Assembly: GCA_947652115.1 (NCBI GenBank)
Contig: OX393564.1
Span: 22,686,629 to 22,750,628 of the forward strand
Direction of reading: 5' to 3'
Length of the DNA: 64,000 nucleotides
Source of the DNA: Blastomussa wellsi
Taxonomy: Eukaryota; Cnidaria; Anthozoa; Scleractinia; Plerogyridae
Below, in pieces: positions 33,356 through 45,300 of this stretch (position 1 is its first letter; each line of letters opens with the position of its first letter). The notes beneath the pieces were generated by a model. It was not told the DNA's origin, searched no databases, and saw only the letters and a program-made list of their open reading frames with translations. Both the position numbers and the translations under genes were made by a program.

Positions 33356-36300
33356 ATGTGGAAAGCAAACCGTTGCCTTCTTTCATCGCAGTGGAATTAT
33401 CTTTCAAGGCATTGCAAATGGTGAGTGTATGCCATAGCCATTTTAACGCATATGAGATCTTTCATCATCACCCTTACTTCATTTTCAGTTCTTTATACGC
33501 TGTCATCCAGCAGGCATTAATATTACTCATCCTGGGGTTTTTGTCGTTCTGGTTCAAGTTAAACATTTGTCAGCTGTGCGCGTCATTTTTAATGAGGCCG
33601 GGAGTCGGGGCCGTTGCATTGTTTTTAATTTTATGCCAGGGTGCATTCAGGGTATAGGTTACGCCGAAGATCTTCGGCGTGAGTTTTGAAATTTGCGGCG
33701 CACTGGCATACGATCGGGATTTAGGCGTACAGCGGCGGGTGATGAAGGCAACATCTGGTGTAACCTTCAGGGGTATACCTTTTGTCTACATTTTTGTGGT
33801 GTCAATGTCGTTCCGGGAGTTTCTCTTACCGGCCTCCCACTGGGCGGGGGGGGGGGGGTGGTAATACAGTTTGCATAACCAACTGTATAACTCTATCAGG
33901 GTAGTTCATTTGAAAATAAACTATGAAAATGGACTACCTTTAAAAACACTTTTTTACTTTAGAGTTTTTAGAGGTAGGGTAGTCCATTTAGATGGTCATC
34001 AGGGTAGTCCATGGACTCGGGGTCAGTGTTTTGTCCACCACCGAGTGACATCCCTCTGACAGCAAGTATTGTCTTGCAATGATACTCGTAGTAAATTATA
34101 TTACATTTCGACTATTATATCATTCACACAATCACATATGACTGACATCAGTGGAAAACCCTATCTTTATTTAAGCAGAGTTTGAGTGTCAGTCACCTCT
34201 TTGTTTTTGTTTACATGCGAAAGTTTCAGTATTATATTTTACGCAGAGCATGTTAGAACAAAAGAGATCACTTACAACTTACAGCGATGCAATAAGAATT
34301 TGCTTCACCATATACAATTCCCATAATTTCTATGGCACTGAAAATGGCATAGGCTGACTAGGGCCCCTTTAAAATTGTAGTAATATTCAATTGTTGTGGT
34401 ACAGTAACATTATAATTTATGCAATTTTGTTTGTGATACAATTACAGGTCTGTTTTTAATCGTGGCCTTTGTGCTTTGAAGGAGGAAGAGAAGTATAATT
34501 CTTTGGAAGCTGCAGGTAAGTTTTGGACCTTGTGATCATTGTTTTATTCAGTAATTAACATTTACTTGAAAGAAATTTAAACCATTATTTGTAGCTCTTC
34601 TGACCATCACTTATGATTCAGTTATTTGTCAACAGGTCAACTAAAACCAGGGGATAGAATTCATGGTTATGTGGTTAATAAGGTATTATTATTATAATTA
34701 ATTACAGTGATTTATGTAAGACAAGTAATTACCAGTCAGCTGTGCACAAACGTGTTTAATTTGTACACCAGTTTTAATATCAAATTTTGCAACTACTGTA
34801 GACCACCAGTATGAAAAAATCATCTTTGACTACACCAAGACAATTATTTTCTTGATAATTTATTTTACAGATTCAATATGCAGTTGTATCATGTTAAACA
34901 ATAATTTTTAATTTTAATTAAAAACACTCGGTACACTGTTCATTGCCAGTTACAGAATTATATAATGTTGTAGGTTATATTGTCTGCTTTTAAGGTTTAA
35001 TCTGCTTCAATGCAAAGATTACAGCTTGTACAAAAATGGACTGATTAATCGCTTTTTCTTTTAAAAATAATTTGAATCTGTCAGTTTGACTGACCACTTA
35101 ATATATGTCACGTTTTTTCGTGCAGGTTGTGCCTGTACCAGAATTGTTCTTAGTATCCGTGCAGCTGACACATGACAAAACAGGAGCTCAGCATTTACAC
35201 ATTGCTAGAGATGATCCCAACAACGTTTTCAGGTAATATGCAGAGATTGAAATTAGCAATTGCCCACTTGCCAATGCGATTATCAAGCCAGTCCGATGAG
35301 TGAAAATCATGGATTATGGTTGGTGTACATGTTGATGACGAGAGAATGGTGTCAGATTATGGATCAGATGCTTGCATGTCTGAAGAGCTGCATGTAGTCA
35401 AGACCAGTACTTAACCTGCAATAAACACCAGGAAAAATAACAAAAAATAATGGCACAGATTGATCCTTGTATGTTATTTAATTTGGTTTAACTGAGGGGA
35501 TGGGTGGAGTTGGTGCGTGAAAACATATCTGTGCTGAGTACAATCTGAATGTCACTTGCCAAGATGGTGAATGATCTCTGTGTTAAGTTTTCAACCCTCA
35601 TATTTAATATTGAGCTATTTCATTCAAACTACAATTCCAGACCTGTTCACAGGGTTCGTACAGGTCATGGAAAACCTGGAATGTCATGGAATTTTAGAAT
35701 TTCATTTTCCAGGCCTGGAAAGTCATGGAATTTGAGTATGGGTCATTGAAAGTCATGGAAAATTATGTTTATTGAAAAAGTACAAAATCAATTAGGTTTT
35801 CTCGTGAAGAAAATACTAAAAACGTAATCAAAATGAGAGATGATTTTCTAGAAAATGCTCAAATTTAGGTCATGGAAAACTTTGACAAGTCATGGAAAAG
35901 GTCATGGAAAGTCATGGAATTTCAAAAGCTCAAAAGAGTATGAACCCTGTGTTCAAACCCAAATGTTACTTTCTGCATGTCAGGTGTCTACACACATAGT
36001 CATCATATACATTTATGTCCCTGGTGAAAAATCTTTTTTAAGATCCTTTAGGATCTTTAAAGATCTTTGTGAGGATCTTGTGTGGATCTTGGTGAGGATC
36101 CTTTAGGATCTTTATCCATATCCTCAAAGATCTTGTAGGATCTTGTAAAGATGTTTCAAGTCCCTTCAACGATCCTTGAGGTCCCTGCAAAGATCCTTGA
36201 GGATCCTTCAAGATCCTTGCTGATCCTGGAGGATCTTTGTAGGAACTTGAAGTATCCTCACTGAGACTTTAAGAATCCTTCCAGGGACCTGAAGCAAACT

Positions 36301-39300
36301 TTCCATTAAAATCTTTGAATATCTTTCAAAGATGTTTAAAGGACCTTAAAAGATCCTTATCTTTGAGGATCTTTGACAGGTCCTTGAGGATCCTCAAGGA
36401 TCTTGTAAGATTCTGTAAGATCCTTGGAAGATTTTCACCAGGGGTCTACTATTTTTTTCCACTTATTGTTAGAAAGCCCTTATTATCTTCAGTTGAACAC
36501 TTTCTTTTCCTTTTCAGTGTTGGATTTAGAACTACTCCTATGGATAGCACAGGAGTTTCCCATATTCTGGAACACACTGCTCTGTGTGGTTCACAGAGGT
36601 ATCCAGTTAGAGATCCATTCTTTAAGATGCTCAACCGATCTCTTTCAACCTTCATGAATGCTTTTACAGGTATGGTTTCAGCAGATTTTAAAAGAGGAAG
36701 ATCCCTTTGTGTTTTGTTGCTTATTCCATCTTAGCAACCACTTTGTTTTGATTTACTAATCAAATTTATGTGTTAGTTCGACCTCAAGAACATTATTTAT
36801 TTAGGAATTTACTTTTTAAACAACAAGTTTTGTGGTAGTTTTATACTGTAGTACTAATCACCAGTTGTGACCTCTCACGCGAAAACGTACACTAACGGCT
36901 ATCCGCTCAAACGGCGTTTTGCCGTGCACTTGCCGTTCACCAGCCGTTCAATAAAATTTTGTATCCGTTTGCACGGCTTGTGTTATCCGTTCAAAAAAAA
37001 TTGCCGCCGTTCGCACGGCTTGTCTTATCCGGTCAAAAAAAATTGCTGCCGTTCGCACGGCTTGTGTTATCCGTTCAAAAAAAATAATAACTTCAGCCGG
37101 TTATTAGTTCAACCGCTTGCACGGCTAGGGTTATGCGTTCAGAACTCAGTCGTAGAAACAAGTTCGGTTACCCGAACAACACAACCTCTCTAACGTCTAC
37201 GAATATCAATGCAAAGTCTGGTCAAAACAAAGATGTTATCCGATATACGTATGTTAATCGCTATTTCACACACAAGAATTTCGCATAATTATTGCACTTG
37301 GCTTCCCAAGACTACCAAGAATCTACAGTCGCTAAAATCCTTTGCAAGGTGGTTATTCTTGAAGTTCTTTATTACTTAGCTGAAATTTCAACTTCGTGCG
37401 GTTGTCATTATGCAATTCTAACTCGTTGTTCATCAGTTCAGAAAAGACACTCGATCGTGTAAACAAGTCCGGATCTCGTCAAAACAAAGATGTTATCCGA
37501 CATAAATATGTCAATCGCTATTGTGAGGTCGAATTTCACACACAAAAATTTCTCTGAATTATCACACTCGGCTTCCCAATTAAGACTATCAAGAATCTAC
37601 AATAGCTAAAATCTTTTGCAAGGCGGTTATTCTTGAAGTTTTTTATTACTTAGTATACTCTTCGAATTTTCGTGCTTACTGTTTGTTTTTCCCTTCGTGA
37701 CTTTAGAAAAATGACGCGAAGCAATCTTTCATAACGCTAACGAACGTGCATTCGTCCAACATCACGTTTGCGAAACACAACGTTCGGTGGCTTAGGGTCC
37801 GGACGCACTGGACTGACAAAAATTGTTTGGCTCTTCCAAAAATCTCGACAAAATTTGTCTCTGCCAAATTTTCAATTTGTCAAGTGTAGGCGCACTATAA
37901 GACATCGCAAAATATTTGTTGACCACAAGTGTCAATCACACGGAAATAAACACCACCGCTTGCGCGCTGTTCGCGGGAAAGGTTACATGTGATTTCAGGA
38001 GTCATGTTGCCTCGGCACATTATTGCTTGTATTCTAGCTTTTTTGTTCCTTGAATTCGTTCAACTCCAGCAGAGGCAGTTGCTACTTCTACTGTGCCAGT
38101 GGAGGCTTCACCTTGTTCGACTGCAATTGGTTCTAGAGCACCACAACAGGTTTTTCCGTAGAAGGCGGCGAAGGCCTCATCCTTATTATTGGAACCTACC
38201 TAGGCCTTGCAATTCCTGGTTTGAAATTCATTTTCATAGGCGTAATATCCCCGAAGAATTCTTTTATCGCCAAATGAGAATGTCGCGCGATACGTTTGAC
38301 ACTCTGTTGGCCACTCTTCGTCATAAGCTACAAAGGGAAGACACGCGGTTAAGGAACTGCATCCCACCAGAAAAGGTCTTAGCCATCGGGCTATATCGCT
38401 TAGCACATGGCGGGTCATTCGAAAATGCAGGCATTGCAATGAATGTCGGCAAAGCAACTGCTCGTGAAGCATTCACTGATGTCGTCAATGCAATCTATGA
38501 TTTTAGAAACGACTTCATCAAATTTCCAACTAACGAAGCAGAGACAAGAGCCTCCATCGCAACGTTCGAAGAATTATCGGATCTACCAAACATAGCAGGC
38601 GCCATCGACGGAACACATATAAAAATAAAGGCTCCAAAAGAAAGCGCCGTCGACTACTTTAGCCGCTATCAACAGCACGATGTGGCGGTCCAAGGCATCG
38701 TCGATGGAAAAAAAATATTTCTGGATATCGCCGCTGGCTTTCCGGGTAGCTTGCATGATGCACGAGTTCTTCGAAACTCGTCGATTTACGAAAGAGCAGA
38801 ACAGGGGAACGTTCTCGCAGTGCCAATTCATGTAACCGGAGGTCACGAAATACAGCCCTATTTAGTGGGGGATAGCGCTTACCCGCTTTCGCGCTGGCTT
38901 CAGAAACCTTACCCTGAGGGAACAAGAGATCCGAGTGAGATTCAATTTAACAAGCAGTTGTCTGCCGCAAGAGTTAAAGTGGAGTGTGCGTTTGGAATAT
39001 TAAAAGGTCGATGGCGTATATTGTCTTTTGTCGAAGAAGCAAGTGTAGCACGAGTTTCCAGGATTATTGTCGCATGTGCTGTGCTTCACAATTTTTGCAT
39101 TCTGCACAGAGATGAATGGGACTTTGATGATGGAGATGATGGAGACGATGGACAAAACCCTAATGGCGATGTGATCGGTGATGGAGAGGCTATCAGAGAA
39201 ATTCTTAAAAATAATCTGTAGATGTCAGACACTGAACGTGATCATAGGAAACAAATTCATCAACATGTTTTATTTTACTCGAAACTGGGCCACGAACTTG

Positions 39301-42300
39301 CGTTACAAGATGTGACTCAAAATATAAACATCAACATTTTCCCTCTAAATGGTAATTTTACGGACTCTCAAATACATTTATAAACTGATACTACAAAACT
39401 GTGTGATTCAGAACTTGAGTAATGTTTAAATCCATTTAAATATCTAAAAAAATTCACAAATTGAACATTTCACTGATTCAAAAAAATAATCATTAGTTAA
39501 ACTTGTAATTGAAACGTTGGGTTACACATGTACAATCATTATTGTCAACTGAGTCAGAAAGTGTTCCAGTGTTCATATTAATTGTCTTTCTTTACAATTT
39601 CAAGCATGGCCCCCATAAATTTGGTCATCATGTCCACTTGTTTTGTCTGATCCTCTTGCATTTTTTCCATTAAGCCGGCAATTCTTTCTCCCTGGTCTAT
39701 CACGGTCTTCATGACCTTTCCTGTTTCGTTTTCTGCATCAGGGGTCTGTGGGGTCTTCCTTTTCTTTCTCATGCGCCTGCTCTCCTTTTCACTGTCTGCA
39801 GAACTGCTTGAAGTGTCGGCAGGAGCAGGAGAAGGAGTGCCTGATGAAGATCCTTCTTGGCTTGTTGTGTTTGACATGTTTTGGCTCTCCGAACCGGCTC
39901 CCGCTACATTACTGAACGTTACGACGTCACGAACTCCGAGCACTTCATCTATCTCGTCGTAGTGCGGAGACTTCCAAATGGAACCACCGCTCTGTTTTCG
40001 GTTCCAATCTTTACGCTCCTTGTATTTGTCCACTAAATACTTCATTTTTCTTTTACATTTTTCCACGGTTCGGCTGTGGTTGTACTTGGCGTTCAATTCG
40101 TCAACGATCTTTAACCAGAACTTTCGCGCATCTTTACTCTCCAGCCTTTCGTGATATGAGACCCATAAATTAACTAAATACCGCTCCTCCTCTGGCTCAA
40201 ACGAGTCGTACTTTGCCGCTTGTTTCTTTGGACCTTTGCCCTTTTTTCTGCTCTCGTCTGCTCTTGATTCCTCAACTTGGCTGCTTTCAATTTGATTAGT
40301 CGTGATGTAACTTGTACTTGTACTCGGCTGAATCGGGTGGTTTACATACGGATGGCATAGGCTCGCATAGGGACGTGGCCCTGGAGATGCAGCTGAAACG
40401 TAAACTTGCGAACCGTAATAGTTGTATTCTGAGTAGGGATCGTCATCATTCAGCATACCGAGGTACGAATCTTCCATCTTCGCCGTTTGGTTCCCGCGCA
40501 AATATGAAATAATTTTGGCGGGCTTCGGACTGAAATATTCCGACTAAAAAGGAGATCAAATTTCTTGATCGACATTTTCCTTCAAATCATGGCGATAAAA
40601 TCGACAAATCTGTCAGATTTCGTGCCTAACAAAAATTTGTCCTGCTCCGAGGCAGGACGACGGCGTCTTTGAAGTTTGGTAAGCCTTGACAAAATTTGGT
40701 AGATATAAAAATCTCCGGGCGCACTTGTCTCAGCGAACTGATGACAGATTTTTTTGCAAAATAAACAAAAATTTGTCCAGTGCGCCCGGGCCCTTAATGG
40801 AAACATCAGACAAAGTGAGTCCGTAAAACTATTTTGCTAATTACTGCTGAAATGTCGACTTCGTGCGGTTGTCATTGTGCAATTCTCAACCGTTGTTCAT
40901 CAGTTCAGGAAAGACACTCAGTCGTATAAACAAGTTCGGTTACCCGTTTAAAACAAATCAAAGATTATACAACTTTTCGAACGGCTACGAATCCAGCTGC
41001 ATGTTGCGAAAGTCTTGTCAAAACGAAGATGTTATCCAATATAAGTATGTCAATCGTGAGGTCGAATTTCACACACAAGAATATTGCACTCCGTGTTCCA
41101 AGCTACAATCGCTAAAATCCTTTGTAAAGCTTCTTTATTACTTAATACACTCTTCGAATTTTCGTGCTTACTGTTTGTTTTTTTCCGTGCATTCGTCCGA
41201 TCGGCAAATCGATCAGTGGAAATTTTCCGCGTAATTTTATCCGCTGTGCCTATGTGGCCGGTAGCCAGTCAAGGTGTCAAAAACACAGTCCGTTCTATTT
41301 AAAAATTTTCAAATCAAAGAATCTCGGCTAATCCAAACCCATCGTATGTCGATTAGGAAAGGTCAAGCGATCCTGAAATGATTTATAGATCCAGCGCTTG
41401 GTTTATGCTGGGCTCGGCGAACCGTGATTTGTGAAACTTAAAATTTTTTTCAGGTCGACTGCGGGTCAATGTGTTAAAAAGACTTATTGACCGGCAGTCG
41501 GATATTTCTTTTTGAAATTGTCAAATTGAAGATTCCCGGCCAATCCAAACTATCGTATGTTGATTAGGAAAGTCAAGCGATCCTGAAATTATTTATAGAT
41601 CTCAAGTCCAGCGCTTGGTTTGTGGTGGGCTCGGAGGACGAACCGTGATTTGTTTAGGACTGCCGGTTATTTAGTGTTTTTAACACCTTGACCGGTATGT
41701 CACAAATCCCGGTTCGTCCTCTGAGCGCTAAAACATTTCAGGATCGCTCAACTTTTCCTAATCGACATACGATGGTTTGGATTAGCCAGGATTCTTCGAT
41801 TTGACAATTTTTTAAAAAATACCGGACTGCCGGTAATTTAGTGTTTACCGGTTACCCGCCATATAGCCACAGCGAGTTTTATCTGCACGCAAACGCTTGT
41901 GCTTCAAACAGTTCACTTGTTTATCATCCTGTCGCATATTCTCCGGCTTTCACTAAGTCTGCATGACCCATCGTCATAGCCGAAAAACTAAAAGCGCACG
42001 GCCTTTATCAAGCAAAACAGCTTTTTCGCATCCAACACTTCCCGCGAAATTCGCTCCGGTTGGCTGCACTCGCACAATATCGTGTCGAATTAACATCCAG
42101 TGCAAATCGGTATATTCCAATTTCTCTGCGAATACTCACTCTTGTTGAATGATGTTTTTTTTTATGAAAGATCACAGTAAAAGTGTATTTTAATCGAAAA
42201 AAAATCGAAAATTTTATACCCTGAACGCAGACGGTAACGTTAACTCAAACATGTTCTTCCAGAACGATGTTTTGATCGTTTTAGCTGAGGCTAATTTAAG

Positions 42301-45300
42301 ATGTGCAAACTCACCACAGCTTGAGTTCACAATTTTTTTTTCTCCTCGTCTGCAACGTCACTGTAGTCTTGAACTGAAAGGCATTGTTTATTTCTTTTAA
42401 ATTGATGAGTCAAAAAGCCATACTTGTGAATTTTTCTAACAATAAGGTTAATTACCGAGCCGTGCGCGGTGCGCGGCTGAAGCCAGCGGCACGAGGAGGT
42501 GAGAATTTTTACATTGAATAAGTTATTTGAATAGGTTACTGAAATTATTAGCATCAGTTGCTATAACAACACTAACCAATAAAAAGGCTATGATTGACAA
42601 CAAGACAGCAAACAGATACCAGCTTCATTTCAGCCTTTTTTTAGACGCGAGCATTGCCGTAGATCCAAAAATGTCTCTCAGAAATCTGCTTAAAGTGTCG
42701 AAGTATGGCCTATTTTATTTTGAATCGGATAAGTCGACGAGTATCGTTCCTACGAAAAACATTTTGAAAGTCGTTAAAGGCGACAACACGACGAGAGGAA
42801 GTGTTGTTATTGTGAAGTACGGAAAAGAGGAACTGGAAGCAACAATCATTGGAGTTGCAGGTTAGTACAACTTCTTTCTTATAGTGACATTTTGCATGCC
42901 CTGAATTTGTTTTGTAAAAGCAACGACTAAAGATTCCAAGGGCAATTGTAATGAATCAATTGTTGTTCTCTTTACCTTGCAGATGACCAGACAAAACTAG
43001 TGCGTCTGGACGAAGAGTTCGCTGCGAGCAACAAGAATCTTTTTGTGACAGCTCCTGACTCGATCAACCCACCGGAGGCGCCAGAAGTAAAGGTCGTAAG
43101 CGTCGAGAAGGGGAACCAAAAAGTAAGTGTGTACGAACGTCCGATTTTTTTGCGCGGCTAAAGCTTTGATTCGTAAGGCAGTTAATAGCACTTGACTACT
43201 TCTTTCGTAAGATAATTATACGTAGTAGAGTTCTAATTGTTTTTCACTGTTGTTACGCCTGTCGCACGGCGCGTGCTCAAGTTGATTGTTAACTCAAGTT
43301 GGTATCTGGACAACTCGCCCACCAGACAGTTATCACCAGACAACTCGTCCCCGATCTTTAGACCGAAATATCCTGCTTTTATAACCTAGTCTACCTGCGG
43401 TAAACTGGAAAATGCACTATATCTTTGTCCGTTTTGGTTGCTGAGTTAGTCAAGTTCCTTTATCAAATCTAACAGATCCTGTATTTGCTTGTTTGTTTCA
43501 GACGGCTAATATTCCAGCTGTTCCTGCTGAAGACCCGTATTCGGAGTTCTTAGCTGGTCAGAAGAAACGAGAGAAGGAGTGGAGGACAAACCGGCGCGAC
43601 GCCAAAAAACCTAAACTATCAGTCCCTTCAACACCACCTTGCCCGGCCAACGGAACTGACAGAGACAGTGAAGACACCTTTTCGGAACTACGTAAGCAGC
43701 TTGCAGAAAAGAATTCCGAATGCAGCAGATTAAGAGTTAAGCTAGAAAATACTGAAGAATCCTTGAAAAAGCAGATGGATTATCAAGAAAGTGTTTTGAA
43801 GGTAAGGTTTCTTTGAAATATGCTGACAGCTTCGTATTGTCTGTTTATCATCGTTGTCCCCAAAAATTACCCTGGTTGGCCACAGGCTTTTACTTTATCC
43901 AATCAAAGTGGCTATGAGCTACTAAACTATGATAATGAATTGTAAACAAGTCGCGTGTGTGTAGTTTTTATTTATTTGCTATGAAAAGTTACTGAAAGCT
44001 CCAAAAAAGAAGCGTGCAGCTGCGTTACTGTTTGCATGATTATGTCTTCTGTATATCTTTTGTTAGTCTTTTGTAGTATATTGAAGGATGAAATTTGCTT
44101 TTTCATTTGGCCGTTTTTATAAATGCTCTCAATTTGCTTGTAAAATGTACGCGTTTGATGGTTAGAATTAGTTGATACAATTTACCCAATTTAACCCCCA
44201 GTTACTAAAATTGAACTGTTTGGTAATAGAACTTAATCGTACGATTGAGATAATCAAACACAATCGAACCAGAGAAGTTGTGTAAGAGACTTTGATCGAA
44301 CCTAATCGAACCAATGGTTGTTCCAAATTTGTTATGAGAGTTCGATTGTGTCCAAATTAATTGAGCGTTCGATTTGGTTTGATTAGACCAGTCGGGGTTT
44401 ACCTTATAAGTTCGGTAAATATCTCACTATCATGTCTTGTTTTCTCTTTTAGATGCTAACGAAACTGCAAGGCTCCATAACAGGATTAGAAGAAAAAGTG
44501 GCCGCTGGGTTTTCAGAACTTGAAGAGCGCCTTGAGGCACTCGAGAGACAAACAGTTAATCCATACCCTTTGGTGAGCCACATAGTAATTTTATGATTTG
44601 TTTCTTAAGTTACTCAAGGAAAGAATGATTGTGTACTAGCGTAACTGGGGCTGGAGAGTTAACATCTGTTTCTGTAGCAGTACCAAATAGTTAGGGCATC
44701 AGGAGCTGAGGGCATTCATTTTCGATCCAACATAACAATTAATTTAATTTCTGCTTGTGAATAGTAGCATTCGCCCCAGTTACACTTTGGTTGTTTATTC
44801 TTTGCTTAAACTTGAGCACAATATCCTACGAGTGAACTGCAGTCAATCCCTTGTGTCATATGTCTTAAGTCGGGGTACAATTATCACCTATGAGCATAAC
44901 TATTAATTTTATTTCTGCTTGTGAATACGTGGCATCGCCCGAGTTACACTTTGGTTGTTTCTTGTTTGCTTAACTGAACTTGAGCACTATATTCTACGAG
45001 TGAACTGCAGTCAGCTCATTTTGTTATGTCTTAAGTCTGGCACACGCAATTATCACCTGACTTATACGGGTTTCTATTTCTATTCCTGTCTAGTTAAATA
45101 CCACAATCAGCTCCGCGGGTTGCATGAACGAGACTGTCGCGAACGAGACTGTCACGGACGAGACCGAGGACTCAAGCTACGACGAGGACCTTGTCACCAT
45201 CAACATAGATGCGCTGAATAGCCTTCGAGGGGAGGATCAACCAGAGAAAAACCCAAGCCACCTTCCTTCCTTACAGTCATCTAGTAAAGCAGAGAACGTA

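Larger units (their letters stand above)
37795..40793. mobile_element. Complete PIF/Harbinger transposon (2,999 bp) nested in the 13-kb element
   Basis: Ends GGGTCCGGACGCACTGGAC and, inverted, GGGCCCGGGCGCACTGGAC are flanked by TTA on each side (37792-37794 and 40794-40796), the TWA target duplication of this superfamily. It carries the standard two convergent genes, a DDE transposase (plus) and a Myb/SANT protein (minus), both open from start to stop. It may be autonomous and recently active. Confidence 0.9.

Noticed and set aside
38200..38925. Minus-strand ORFs of 87-90 codons
   Set aside because: Antisense shadows of the Harbinger transposase.
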